A stretch of DNA of 64,000 nt from Platynereis dumerilii (lineage: Eukaryota; Annelida; Polychaeta; Phyllodocida; Nereididae): contig JAPTHN010000004.1 of the NCBI GenBank assembly GCA_026936325.1, forward strand, positions 41,805,289 to 41,869,288. The letters run 5' to 3'. Below are positions 10,971-22,478 of the stretch, one piece after another. Each line of letters begins with the position of its first letter. The first letter of the stretch is position 1. The position numbers and the translations under genes are program-made. Below the pieces are notes generated by a model. The model was not told where the DNA came from and made no database searches. It worked only from the letters and a program-made list of their open reading frames with translations.

Positions 10971-13479
10971 TGCATGTGTTCCACTTATGGTAAAGGGTTT
11001 CTTCAAGGAGAGTTTTGTATTTAAATGTCACATTTTGGATATCCAATATTGTATTGATAGACTGAAGCACAATCAGCTGATCATCAGAACTACAGAAGTT
11101 ATTTTATCTTCATTTGATTCACCAGTTATCTTTAGGTTTGCCATTTGAAAGCTTTATATTAATTAAACCATGTTATCATAATTACGATTATGGCCCAAAT
11201 TTGATGTTGGACATTGTTGGTATATATTTAATATTATGTTGTTAATACTTCATGGGTTATATATTTTCTTCGGGGTTTGATAAGCCTCAGAAGATATTAT
11301 TTGTTGACAATATGCAATATGTATTATGTTGGCTGATATTAACAACAAATATCTTTTCATTGTTTTGACAATTGTTTATCATCACATTCTGAGCTATTGC
11401 CAGATCAGCAGCCTTACTTCCAGACTACCTAAGCTGATCTGCTAGATATTCTGCTGTGTGCTATTGCCAGCATGGGCCAATGTTGTTGTCTGAAGTTATG
11501 CTATATTTCTACAGAGGGCAGCAGCATGCATTGCTTTGCCAGTCTCAGCCTGCAGCTGTTGAAGAGTTCATAAGAGCTCTCAGAACTGCAGCAATCATGT
11601 GTTGTAACTTGTCTTAAGTTCCTCTAGCTTTTCCTAGTATTTAATAAATAATATTTATCGTTTATTAGTATTGATCACAATTTTCATAATCATGTTGTGC
11701 ATTTGCATGATTTTTCGTAAAATTTAAAATATACACATACATTCATTTAGAAAGTGTGCAGTCATTGAAGTCTGATGCTTTGCCGTCTTCTTTTTGGAGT
11801 ACCCCCTTGCATGAGGTTTAAGATGGAATTGCTATGAGTCAAGTCAGTCAAGCACTGAATAGTATTGACTCTTGACTGTAACAGGAAGAAACACTCTTGA
11901 GAATCTAAAATTTTATTTTCACTGACCTTTTTATCAGGGTTCCAGAAATTCTCTTAATTTGTGGTGTGCACTTTGTAAAATCATAAGAAAATCGATATAT
12001 TTCAACACTCTGGGACCTGCTTTTATAGCCAAGTTCTGCAGGGAACGTGTTGTTGATAGTCTTTAAATAACTCATATCATATCCGCACAAGCTCTTTATC
12101 CTATTCTGATATCAAAAATATATTTAAGATGAGTAAGAAAGACAATAAATGATATTGAATGCTATCATGGTTATCAAGGTTTGATTTGTGACTATCAAAT
12201 TGGTTTGTCTACGTGATTAGCCTCGCATAGATGTGTATCTATCATCAAGACTGACAAGAAAGTTTTTCTAGATAACTGGAACCTTCTCATTATCTCTGAG
12301 ACTGGGAGACTTTTTAGTTGTAATTTTCTATCGATCAGTGTACTAATGTGGGAAAACTTTCAGTTCAGGTAAAGCAAAGCGATGTATATCAGTATATGTA
12401 TCTATAAATGTGTCGATGCTTTGTGTCACAATTCAAACGTCAATGCACGATGCAGCGAACTATCTGTGATAGAAATACTGATATATTTAAGAAAACTTAA
12501 AAACTCTACCATGATAATTTACAGTTAAAACCAGTAGTAAGATAATATGCTCCTTTGCAATTTTGAGATATCCTGTGAAAGGATACATCGATGACATAAA
12601 TTCGGTATCAGATTTCTTATTGTATTGGCTCCATGTATACTTGTGGTGCGTAAAGTGCTTTATGAAGTTAAATACTTATACTTTCACTTCATGCAATATG
12701 CTGTAGGATTTATTGCAAGAAGTATTTGAAGTCAGATGTTTTTTGGCGAAAAATATGATCAAGATATAACCACTGCCTTAAACTTGTATCCTCAGAATTA
12801 GTTTCTTTTTGTCATTTGTTGATTATTGAATTCTTAGAGTGATGACAGATTTCAGGAAATTTCCTGAATTCAGTGATTTTTTTCTCAGAAGAATTGTTCA
12901 AGTTCACATCTGTAACTTTCAGGAAAAGGAACATTCATGTTTAACGCTTATTGCCATTGAATCTGTGTTTCCAATCTGATGAAAATAGTAAAGTCTTTGC
13001 TCTTGGTAGTCCTAATGGTTTCCAAAATAAAATTCCACTTAGCAGTTAATTAAGCATGTTAAGTGTACAGGAATTGTCATGTTTAAGTCATAATTTGGTC
13101 CTAAATTAGTAATCAATAACATGATAAAATAAAAAATAGAAATAAAGTTCCTCTTTTGACATCAATTAAAAATTGCTTGTGTGAAGTTATACTTGAGCTA
13201 TGATCATGGAACATCTAGAAGATAATGTAGATAAATGATTTGTCATTTTGAGTTTTGTCTCTATCATCCTATCACATATTTTTGAAGGGTGTAAATTTTT
13301 TAAAGTTGTCAATGCACTTAAATTAACTTATAAACATGATAAATAAGACATGTTGCAACTTGCCACATGCATTGATCTTATTGATACATTTATTGTCTCT
13401 TACTGTGCCTATATCTTCCCAATACTGAGAGAGTAAAAACCATACTTATCATATTGAGAGATATTGCAGCGTACTTGTG
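10971..13479. other. AT-rich unique sequence
   Basis: No supported gene, repeat array or element was recognised over this 2.5 kb. It precedes the presumed promoter region of the RhoGEF-like gene. Confidence 0.45.
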
Positions 13480-13840
13480 ATACTTCATGGTACTCGGTGA
13501 TGTATTGCCCTGATAAGGTTTGTCCCACACCTGGCTAGGACACAACAGCTAAGCACTGCTGAGGTGAAACACTGAACAACAGCTAGCTGAGCAGAGCAGA
13601 GTTGAGCACAGCCGAGAGACGGTCACACCTTCTGTGTTTGCTTCTTATCTCCCTGCTCTCTTTTTGCCTTGGACTACGCTCTATCTGATAAAAACTTGAT
13701 AAACGCCACTAGTCAACACGACGGTGTCAGTGCAGGTCCTCGGCGCTGTCTAACGTCGCTTTAGCAACCTACGCATTCGGCTGACGAGGTTCTGGTAATC
13801 CGTGTCGCTCGGTCAGAGAGCAAGTCGCAGTCTCTTGGTC
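13480..13840 (+). promoter_or_regulatory. Possible promoter region of the RhoGEF-like gene
   Basis: CpG dinucleotides are rare around here but cluster at about 13700-13820 (GACGGTG, CTCGGCGCTG, ACGTCGC, TTCGGCTGACG, TCGCTCGG). This is the last such cluster before the first coding exon at 16512. No TATA box can be assigned with confidence. The call rests on position and CpG density only; an upstream non-coding exon is equally possible. Confidence 0.25.
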
Positions 13841-13844
13841 TCTG

Positions 13845-14412
13845 GGAGTCTCTGGGAGTCTCTGCTGCAGCATTTGGAGACTGAGTCATTGATTAAGTTG
13901 CAGGAAGAGCAAAGAGCCATGGAGTTATACTAGCTGAGATTTTGTGTCTCTGACACTCTGTGCAAGTCTCCATCAGCCTCTGCAGGTCTCTGCATCTTTG
14001 AGAGACTTTTGAGTTACCGGAAGAGCGAGGAGTCGTGGAGTTATGTCTGCAGAGATTTTGTGTCACTGCCACTGACAGGAGTTGGGAGTCTTAGATTTCC
14101 TGCAAGTTTTTGTCAGTCTCTGCTGGCCTGCGCATCATTATGGAGACTAAGGTCCATTGCTGGAAGTGAAGAGTCATGGAGTTAAGTTAAGCATTTTAAG
14201 CTGAGATTGTGTGTCTCTTTGACAGAGAGGGAGTCTTGTCTCTAGGACTCTCTGCATGTCTGCAACATTAAGAGACTTGAGTTAGTTACTGGAGGAGTCT
14301 CACGGACTATATACTTTGGTCAAGGAGTCTGTTCAGCATTGTTCAGATATCTCTGAATCCCTGGGTCTCTCTGGGTCTCAGCATCATTTGGAGACTTTGA
14401 ATTAAGTCACTA
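13845..14412 (+). repeat. Diverged ~130-bp tandem repeat, about 4.5 units
   Basis: Successive units share TGCATCATTTGGAGACT, GAGTTA.TTGC.GGAAGAG, GAGTCATGGAGTTA and GAGATTTTGTGTCTCTG in the same order. The unit starts fall at about 13867, 13990, 14128, 14268 and 14390. The units are imperfect, so the array is old. It lies between the CpG cluster and the first coding exon and may be transcribed as 5' leader. Confidence 0.7.
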
Positions 14413-16511
14413 GACCAATTGTGGCTCAGTTGAGTTTCCCTAGAGGACTTTAACTGGATTATCTTACCGCCGAACAATTTCATACTAGGTTGGACCTCAG
14501 TGAAGGATTATATTGTTGATCACTTCATCTGGATGAGAGTCTGTGTTGTTATTGTACATTGATACATGAGGATCATTTGTGCATTCGTGTGACTAAACTG
14601 TTGAATCTGCTAAATTATGGATTACATTACTGAATTTCCAGTTTAAGTTTTATACTAAAGAAAGTGTATCATTAATAATAAGCTATTGTGTGAGTCAGTG
14701 TGACCATCGAGTGATTTGGTCGTAAAATATGCACTGATTACTGCCCGGCGATTACTTATCAATAGGCGTAAAACACCTACAGATATTACAACCTCTTGGA
14801 TAAGCAATGATTTCTTGGATTGATCATTGTCTATTTGTGTCATTGCCAGCCATTATACATTGTTATAGCTGAGATCGGATTGCTTTTAATTCCACTTATT
14901 GTTTATATCCCATGGATACTGCTCCTGCTGCAGAACTGATTTGAATTTGGCCAGTGCATACCTTACGTATTTGCCGCCTAAAATAGTTTTGCATTTTTCA
15001 CTGTCATGATTAGATAGGACGGGGTCGAAGTGCATTGAAAACCTTCAGAAGTGAAAGCGAATTGGATTGCTTTCACTGATTTTGTCGAATCCATTCTCCT
15101 GACTCTCCTGGAATATATTTCACACATTTGTACATTTGGAACCATTTTGCAATTCGATAATTGGCCTAATCATGCTAATTGCCAACAAATTGGTTTCTCT
15201 GGACATCTGAGGGATAAGTAGGTGATATAAGTTTAAGTCTTCACCTCCACTTGTGTCAGACTCGTAATTAACACTTCGTCAAGTTGACAATACATGAATT
15301 CAACTTCCCTCACTAATTGTGTGATAAACATAAGTCAGTTTTGTTTGCCGCATCTTTCTTCAGATACATACATGCTCCATGCTTGTTATTTGAAGTAATT
15401 TGAGACTGAATATTGGTTTAAATCTGTGCTGAAACATATCATGGATATGGCTTAAAAATCAGTGCCTTGGATTACCATGAAATATGATTATTGTTTTAAT
15501 CTTTTGATTTGCCACATATTATCAATGGTTTTCCCCGCTTGCTGCATAACATTATACCCAAAATAATTCTTAATGATTTTGTGGTGATTTAAGCTTGTTA
15601 AGCTCTACGTTACACATGTTAAGCATGTCCGAATACACATGCAACATTGCAGGCCTGTAGTCAAATGGCAAGCTATAAGCAGTGCTGAATAGTACATGTT
15701 AACATAGTTGAAGTACTATTTTATCATGTAAGCTGCTATTTATACTATTGACAGTAATTTTAACACTATTTATAAAGTGTTATAAGAGATCCAGTCTGAT
15801 AGCATTCGATGTTTTATTGTATGGATGACACATCAATGCTCAACACTATACAATATATATAATCAGTGATCATTTATCAATCACCTGAAGACACAGTGCA
15901 ATAAAAAAGCACTTGTTGATCATTTAGATATCACTGCTCAATGGGGAAGGAGTAAAGCACCTGAACAAATCGTCATTATTGATTTATTGATCTGTATCAA
16001 TCAATCAGTGACATTGAATTTTGATTTGCTCTGACTTGACATGGGCGTGATCTCTGATGAAGTGACATTGAACAGAAAGATACAGAGCTATAAACATCAT
16101 ATTATGAACTGGAGAAGGATTTGCAATTATACTGACTTGTACTGACGAAGGATTTTGCAAAATATGTGTGTCTTAAAGTTAAACCAATACCTTGGTGCCT
16201 ATGAATGACTGTAAAAGGATATATCACAGTCTCTTATATTAGCTAACTTACTGAGCTATTTCTACTGCTAAACTATTTTCTGAAGCAGTTATTGAGACAA
16301 GATCAATCTGCACTGGCCACTTGTTGAAATTGCATTAAATGCGAAAGACCGTCATATCTATAAGCTTTGTATAAACTATAAAGAACATTACTTTCTTGGA
16401 TTACTGACAGAAAGGTGAATAACCTAACCAATTTCTGGATCACACCTGATTCATAGGATACTTCCAAGATGATTAATTGGATGGTACATTGATATTAATA
16501 CACAAGCAATC
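14413..16511 (+). other. Region upstream of the first coding exon
   Basis: Two kilobases of AT-rich sequence with many ATG and stop codons in every frame. It could be a long 5' untranslated exon or an intron; I see no decisive splice site. An in-frame TGA at 16470-16472 bounds the coding frame on the left. Confidence 0.35.
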
Positions 16512-18424
16512 ATGGATAACACTGGACACGATAATGAGTGCATAACTGTATCCAATACTGGCCATAGCCAAAATAGTAGTGATTATCACATTGTATCAAA
16601 CCAAGGAAATGTATCCGTCAATACAGTTAATATGAATGACGTTATTGAAAATCAAAACATCAGCAAAGACATTTTGACTGATGAGGGTTTGCCAGCTGTT
16701 CGCAAAGGTTCAATGGCTACTGACGGTTCTGTGAACCATGTTGAAGGTTCTTCGGCTGATCAGGGTTCTAGTAGCCTCACTGAAGGTTCAAATAGTGATG
16801 CTGTTGGTTCTAATGTTTCAAATTCGGCCACTTCATCTGAAACAAACCATGAAAGTAGTGGAAATTTAAAGTGTGACACTGAAAATGTTACAGAATTGAA
16901 AGAAACACAAGTTGGGGATTCTAAGCCTGAAGGACCAGAACAAAAACATTCTATGGATAGTGTAAAGCACATAGAAGGAGCAGTTATGGAGGATTTATCT
17001 AGCGGAAGTCACCACAATGGTGAAAACAAGCAGCCAATTGCTACTGATGCTCCAAGTAGCAATGAAATACTGGATACTAAAGCTCTAGAACTGGATATGA
17101 AGGCTGCTCAACAAATTAAACCAGGTACACCTGGACATACTGAAATTGCAGAACAATCTTCTACAGCAGGAACTGAAGTGGATATCTTCGTAGATTGCTT
17201 AGAGTCACCCATACCATCTCCAGATGAACATAAGGATACCTTTGTTGACGCTAAATCTGAAGCTAAAGAATCAGAAGATTGTGAAGAGATTGTGGTCACT
17301 TCATTTAAAAGAGAATTTGAGACATACGTTATAAAGCTTGACCATCAACGAAAGATTGAACCAGCCCAAGATGGTCATAAAGGATTAGATGGTGATCAGT
17401 CCATCTCAAAATTAAATGAGCTTGAAGGGATAAAAGATGCTAAAAATGGATGTGAAATGCATGAAATAATACAAACATCAGCTGCTCCAGCTTTGTTGGA
17501 AGTTACCCCATCTCTGTCAGCAGTTACCCAGTCAGTATCGTCAGTTACTGAGTCTGCCTCATCAGTTACCCAATCTTTATCCTCTAATTCATCACAGGAG
17601 ATTTCAATACAGACGTACACTTCTACATCAGTGAGTCAGAGTGTCTTTTACGTGAGCAGTTGCGATGAATCTGAAATTGACAGGAAAATTATGGAGAAAT
17701 CTTTAGAAGATGACCCTGATGGTGTCATCATGGTGACTGATCTGGATGCGGATTCCGATGGAGGGACAATTATAATGTTCGGACCTGAGAAGTCCATTGA
17801 TGAATCAGAAACTGATACGGACAAAATTGTTGTAAATAGTGAGGCATCAGAAATAGACAGACACACAGAAATGGGGAAAGATGTTGAGATAGACCGAGGG
17901 GCAAAGATAGACACACATTCCGAGATAGCCAAGGATAGCAAGCATGGTGAAGATGACAGACAGTCAAACAGAAAGACTGAGAAATCAGCCGATTCTGACA
18001 ACGCAAAAGTTTCTGATGTAAAAGTTGATCCCAAAGATGATGATGCGAGGGTTGATGATGATGATGAGGAAGAATTGGGAACTTTCGTTCGTCAAACTTC
18101 GTTCAGAAAACAGAGAAGCAGTGGAGCTCGGAGAACTTTGCGAAAAACTAAATTAGGAGTCATCAAGGAGACTAAATCAGATGAGAACAAAAGCAAGAAT
18201 GAACCTATCCAAAATACAACAAAGATTGAACACCCTCCTCCTGTGTCAAGTCATTCGACATCTCAACAAGTTGTTAACCAACACATTCACCATCATACGC
18301 CTATTGTAGCAACGAGTGTTGCGACTACAACTGTTGGGAAGAGTGTTTCAAAGACTGTCCATACTCACCCTAGTAAGGTGAAGGGCAAACAAGCTGCAGT
18401 ACCCACTGTTATGGGAAGTGTGAG
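16512..18424 (+). CDS. First coding exon of PDZ-RhoGEF-like gene, disordered N-terminus
   Basis: This encodes about 637 residues starting MDNTGHDNECITVS. The start is the first ATG after an in-frame TGA at 16470-16472. The frame runs on to a stop at 18447, but AG|GTATGT at 18423-18430 is a strong splice donor, and the phase left there (AG) joins openly to the exon at 20782. The protein is low in hydrophobics and rich in Ser, Thr, Asp, Glu, Lys and Asn. It includes VTxSxSSVT repeats at about residues 331-356, an acidic run DDDDEEE near 515, a basic patch RKQRSSGARRTLRKTK near 531-548 and a HIHHH cluster near 590. No signal peptide, membrane segment or domain is visible. Vertebrate ARHGEF12 has only about 70 residues before its PDZ domain, so this extension is unusual. 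The coding call is firm because of length; membership of the PDZ gene is inferred from splice phase and adjacency. Confidence 0.8.
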
Positions 18425-19177
18425 GTATGTTGTGTACCACTGTGGATGATAGTAGAATAAGTCTTTGAATATATATGTGATGGTAAAATCATGACAAAAT
18501 GTGCAATATGCCTCTTATATTGTTGACAGTTATAAGGCAAATATGAAAATTATAGAAATTTACTTCCTTGTGTTCTTAGTTTATGAAGTTCCTGCACAAA
18601 ATTTTGGTGTCTTGAATTGTGATGTCCTTAAATATTGTTGTAACAAAAACATTGCCCATTTTGCACTGAAATGGATGTTGTTGTGCACTGTATTTTTCAA
18701 GTGGTGTGGTTTGTAAGTGTGTTTGAAGGTATCATGTTCTCCGAACAACATGTGCCGAAAACCATCTAGCCCAATTTAAAAACTGGATTCATTGTACAAA
18801 AAAGACTAGGACCCTTTCAAGAATAGGTCCTGCTTTAGTGTCCTTGCGACACTTGTAGATCTCAAATTCAAATGGCTCTCAATAGTTCCTATTGTAGTGT
18901 CGTATTAGACCAATAGTCAACATGGTCAATGTCATGTATTAATCTGCGTGTGATTCCCAATAAAATTGTCCGATAACCTGAAGAGGTGAAGGATGCCGTA
19001 AATCACTGATTAAAGAATCTGCAGCTGATCTGAGGGAGCAAATAAGGATTTATGCTGCTACCTGTTAATAGGCTGTTATTATGGCTGGATGATCGTGGTG
19101 CCTTGTTTTCATGGTTGCTATGATTGCAATTGTTTCGTACTAGTGCTGGTAATAGTTGTTGAACCTTCAAGAAACTG

Positions 19178-19315
19178 AGTGGGGAGAGGGATTCAGCTCT
19201 GTGGTTCTCAGGGGTTCCAATTGCTGGCCAGGTTACCTGGACTATATTGAACAGCAGTTTCAATCATCCTCCACCTGTTCACCTCATTACTTTGTCCTTC
19301 TCCTGTCCTAGTTTA
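19178..19315 (+). mobile_element. tRNA-derived SINE, worn
   Basis: The GGGGAGAGGGATTCAGCTCT head is a degraded tRNA-like box A. The body, with GAACAGCAGTTTCAATCATC and CTCATTACTTTGTCC, matches the next SINE. It ends in GTCCTAGTTTAGG, where the second copy begins. Confidence 0.6.
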
Positions 19316-19521
19316 GGGGGGAGGGGGTTAGCTCAGTGGTAACTTGCTGAGTTGCCTATTGCTGGGTCCTGGGTTGGTTTCAGCTCTGGCTTGGTCATCT
19401 GAACCTTTGTTCGATGGCTGTTTCAATCATCCTAAAGTTGCCTCATTGCTATGTCATTTCCTAATTAGCCTACCAAGTGCATGAATACATGACTTAAAAC
19501 TCCAATCATCCATCCATCCAT
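19316..19521 (+). mobile_element. tRNA-derived SINE, near complete
   Basis: The head reads GTTAGCTCAGTGGTAACTTG (RNA polymerase III box A type) with a decayed box B at GGGTTGGTTTCAGC. The body reads GGCTGTTTCAATCATCCT, and the tail TAATTAGCCTACCAAGTGCA is followed by CCAATCATCCATCCATCCA. The same head, body and tail recur at 34246, 47045 and 53948. Confidence 0.75.
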
Positions 19522-20139
19522 TGTTATATGGACCGTAAAAGACTTCTTGGGACACTGTCCTTGCTGTCATATCTGTCTCAGTGAAAATAAGTGCATAAAA
19601 GTGGCATAATCATAGTGACATTGTATTGTCATAGTTATAGTATTGCAGTCACTTATATTGATAGCTCTAGTCATAATCTATATGCCGTACACACCCAACG
19701 ATATGCAGCTGATATTGTCTGCATAGGACAGAGAAAATCTGCATTCCCACTATTCAGTGGCCGTTAAAAAGATAATGACTCAAATTGTAAGCACGTTAAG
19801 TGTTGCAAAGAGCTATGTCAATATTTAATGTTACTTTTTCTGGGGAAAAGGTCTGTCTCCTTGTATTAACATAGCAGAATTAAACAGAACAGTTATCAGT
19901 GTATGATGATAATGTTCGAACAAGGTGACTAAGCGGATACAAAGCATTGTTGAGGGCTTCTGAAGCTCTTGAATTTGTGAATTGTGAAAGTTTCTACTCC
20001 TTGTTAAGAAGTTATTACAAATTGATAATTAGCAATTAGATTGAATGGGGATGATGTTGATTTGAGTTTGGCTCTTTGAAAACCTTTACTGAAAAATTAT
20101 GTACTTGTAGTGTCAGTGCATGGGCACTATTAGGTACTG

Positions 20140-20230
20140 CATACCCAAGTAAATGGCCTCGATGCCGTGGTAGGTTTGAACCTACAACCTGGTGCTTTAA
20201 AAGCCTGAAGTTGCAGGCGGACACCTAATT
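20140..20230 (-). mobile_element. tRNA-like SINE head, minus strand
   Basis: The complement reads AGGTGTCCGCCTGCAACTTC followed by GGTTGTAGGTTCAAACCTAC. This has the spacing of pol III boxes A and B and a T-arm. It belongs to a different SINE family from the one at 19316. It is not an intact tRNA gene, because I cannot fold a proper acceptor stem. Confidence 0.45.
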
Positions 20231-20781
20231 TATTGGACCATGAACTTTTGATAACTGCTTCTGGAAGACAGCAGGAAGATCTCAGAAAACAAAATTAGAA
20301 ATGCTAATATAACAAAGAAAAGCTGTATTGATATCAGATTTGAACTCACTAGTCTGTATAAAACCAATGGTGTCAATATCAGAACATTTCTCATCAATAT
20401 CAGGAAAAACCAGTATCATTATTGATATCAGAAGTGACTAACTGGTATCGGTGCATGCATCCCAAAATACAATAGCCTACATAATATTACTATTGCTTTC
20501 ACTTGTATTATAAGCGAACACTAGGTTGAATGATGGTTCACGAGAGTTTTGAAACCTATTGCCATACTTTGTACCTTATCAATTTAAGTTATTTGCTCTC
20601 TTATTCCTAACATTACCTGTCATACAATTATTTGGAATTCTTAGGTCATGACTTTGATGACATAAGTTATCTTAAATGGCTAAAATAGGTGTCAATTAGC
20701 TGCCAATTTGGCCTTTTTATCGTAATTAACAGATGTGTGTATTGAACGTCCCGTTGACCAGTTTCTTTAATTTATTTGCAG

Positions 20782-20879
20782 ACTCGGGTCCCTCAGCAAA
20801 GATCACCATGGCAACAAATCGGAGAAAAAGGAAAAGGAAGAAAAAGAGAATTCCCCCAACCCCATACCAGATTTTAACA
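20782..20879 (+). CDS. Coding exon 2 of PDZ-RhoGEF-like gene, Lys/Glu linker
   Basis: 98 bp between a TTTATTTGCAG acceptor and an ACA|GTAAGT donor. With the AG left by exon 1 it reads R-LGSLSKDHHGNKSEKKEKEE and on to ENSPNPIPDFN, with no stop. The other two frames are either closed or do not keep phase with the PDZ exon. In human ARHGEF12 the residues just before the PDZ domain are similarly rich in Lys, Ser and Glu. The exon is charged and probably a flexible linker. Its remaining base joins GT of the next exon to give Ser. The perfect phase fit on both sides is the main evidence. Confidence 0.8.
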
Positions 20880-21338
20880 GTAAGTAACCATGGCGATGCA
20901 CAAAAGATAAAGTAGGATAAATTGTAAATTGCATGCAGAAATCTTTCATCTTTTTTGTGTGCGATAAGACGAACCTCTCATTAAAACTTTTAAACAGTAC
21001 GTTTATGACCATTTCTCTTTCTAATGCAAGTTTCTATCACAAATAGCTCCATTTGGGATTCCCTGTAGATATTAGCAACAAGTTTTAATGCAAGTTGTCT
21101 GTGGTGGTTATTTGCCGTGTCCTCCTCCTCTCCTATTTAGCCTACAAAGTGCATAAATACAGGACGTAAAGCCCCAATCATCCATCTTTAGTGGTTATTG
21201 TGTTATAACCTGATTAAATCGGAGATGGGAACAATTTCCTTATGCTTATTGTTCTGGACACTGGAGATTATAGAAATTATTAAAGATTTTTTTAAGCTTC
21301 TGCATGTCATTGATAAATATATTCCTTTTTCATTGCAG
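20880..21338 (+). other. Intron 2, with a SINE tail
   Basis: The piece at about 21115-21187 (GCCTACAAAGTGCATAAATA, CAGGACGTAAAGCCCCAATC) is the 3' tail of the SINE family seen at 19316. The GTAACCATGGCGATG word at 20884-20898 is a weak match to an RFX X-box. Confidence 0.6.
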
Positions 21339-21440
21339 GTACACTCATACAGCGCTGTGTCGTGATACAAAGAGATGAACGAGGGTATGGGTTAACAGTC
21401 AGCGGAGATAATCCCGTTTTTGTACAGTCTGTAAAAGAAA
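21339..21440 (+). CDS. PDZ domain exon A of ARHGEF11/12-like RhoGEF
   Basis: This encodes S-TLIQRCVVIQRDERGYGLTV and then SGDNPVFVQSVKE. It aligns closely with the start of the PDZ domain of human ARHGEF12 (GLVQRCVIIQKDDNGFGLTV, then SGDNPVFVQSVKE). The carboxylate-binding loop is GYGL. The acceptor is TTCATTGCAG and the donor is AAAGAAA|GTAAGT. The exon boundary after VKE falls where I recall the vertebrate boundary. In this family the PDZ domain binds C-terminal tails of plexin-B and of some GPCRs, bringing the Rho exchange activity to the membrane. That role is known for vertebrate homologues and is inferred here. It is nearer ARHGEF12 than ARHGEF11 because of NPVFVQSVKE. Confidence 0.95.
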
Positions 21441-22018
21441 GTAAGTTAATGAACAGTAACAAACTCAGGTTCTTTTCAAAGTACTCTTCTAACAGTGTCC
21501 TTTGCCTCTAAATAGCCCACACCGGTGCTGATGGGGCGTAAAACACAAACTCACTCACTCTAACAGTGTCCTCCTGTCCTCACAAGCCTATCAAGTACTT
21601 AATTACAGGACATAAACTCCTAATCACCCATCTTTCTGGGCAATCATCATTTCAAAGTGTCTATATAAAATAAAATGTTTCAAAAGGTTCAAGTAAACTT
21701 TGAATTTCGGAAGTAAGACTTTTGAAATTCGGAAGTGAGACTGTTTAAGCCAGGCTTCATATAACAATGTTTTATTTCTTATTGTCGATTGACCTGTTTA
21801 ATATTTTGGGTTTCTAGTTGTAGATTTATAAGATAAACCTATATTGGTCACAGATTAGATAAAAAATTCAATTTATAATTTTGTAACGCGTTTCAAATTT
21901 TAAAGTAATGTGTGTCAGTTTCTGTGAAACTGAAGCAGTTTTTCCTGATTAATAAAACAAAGAATGTAAATGTGTAATGTTCTTGTTTCTAAAAGTTTCA
22001 TAATTTCCTGTTTTCCAG
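21441..22018 (+). other. Intron 3, with SINE tails
   Basis: Two SINE 3' ends lie at about 21515-21640. One is of the GGTGCTGATGGGGCGTAAAA type with CTCACTCACT; the other has TATCAAGTACTTAATTACAG. Confidence 0.6.
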
Positions 22019-22068
22019 ATGGCGCCGCAGCAAGAGCAGGGGTTCAGAAAGGAGACAGAATTATAAAG
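22019..22068 (+). CDS. PDZ domain exon B of ARHGEF11/12-like RhoGEF
   Basis: 50 bp between a TTCCTGTTTTCCAG acceptor and a TTATAAAG|GTGAAA donor. With the leading A from exon A it reads NGAAARAGVQKGDRIIK, matching DGAAMRAGVQTGDRIIK of human ARHGEF12 in all but four positions. This is the loop and strand before the second half of the PDZ fold, including the GDRII core. The frame is open and the phases on both sides agree. No oddities were seen. Confidence 0.95.
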
Positions 22069-22420
22069 GTGAAATTTGAATTATGTAAAATGTTCGCAAT
22101 TAATGTCACTTACACAAGTTGTACCAGATTAATCATGCCAATACATGAAGTGAAAAAGTGTTTCAAATTGAAATTTAAATTAGCTAAAGTTCTATTTGAT
22201 CTTTGACATTGGTTATTGAATAGATATCAAGCGATACACATACTTTCAAAACTGAATTTACTTCTATGGAATGAACTGATGATTTTGATTTTGATTCTGC
22301 ACTTCATATTGTCATATTTTTCAGTTCTGTCCATTTGTTTAATAAAGTATTATAAAGTCAATTTTACCTATATTGTCTTATCCCTTGCACTTATCATTAA
22401 ATAAATATTCTTATTTTTAG

Positions 22421-22478
22421 GTCAACGGAACATTAGTAACGAATTCTAACCATGTGGAAGTTGTCAACCTCATCAAAT
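22421..22478 (+). CDS. PDZ domain exon C of ARHGEF11/12-like RhoGEF
   Basis: 58 bp between a TTCTTATTTTTAG acceptor and an AAAT|GTAAGT donor. It reads VNGTLVTNSNHVEVVNLIK, close to VNGTLVTHSNHLEVVKLIK of human ARHGEF12. The His that opens helix B (SNH) predicts a class I PDZ domain, which prefers a Ser/Thr-x-hydrophobic C-terminus, as for plexin-B partners. One base (T) carries over to the next exon. That exon must supply the last PDZ strand, corresponding to SGSYVALTV in vertebrates. Confidence 0.95.

Larger units (their letters stand above)
18425..20781 (+). other. Intron 1 of the RhoGEF-like gene
   Basis: It runs from the GTATGT donor to the TTTATTTGCAG acceptor. It contains two abutting SINEs (19178-19521) and a minus-strand tRNA-like SINE piece (20140-20230). 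The small open frame at 18501-18716 starts with no splice or homology support. Confidence 0.6.

Noticed and set aside
17396-18034. Ser-rich minus-strand frames opposite the first coding exon
   Set aside because: Shadow frames; the + strand frame is longer, and its donor fits the splice phase of the PDZ exons.
20140-20230. A tRNA gene on the minus strand
   Set aside because: Boxes A and B are present, but no proper acceptor stem or full cloverleaf can be made; it is better read as a SINE head.
20733-20915. Frame reading MATNRRKRKRKKKRIPPTPY across exon 2
   Set aside because: It is a different frame from the one that joins exon 1 to the PDZ exon; it runs through the donor and cannot keep phase.
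21970-22206. 78-residue frame covering PDZ exon B
   Set aside because: It reads the exon in the right frame but runs into introns on both sides; only 22019-22068 is coding.
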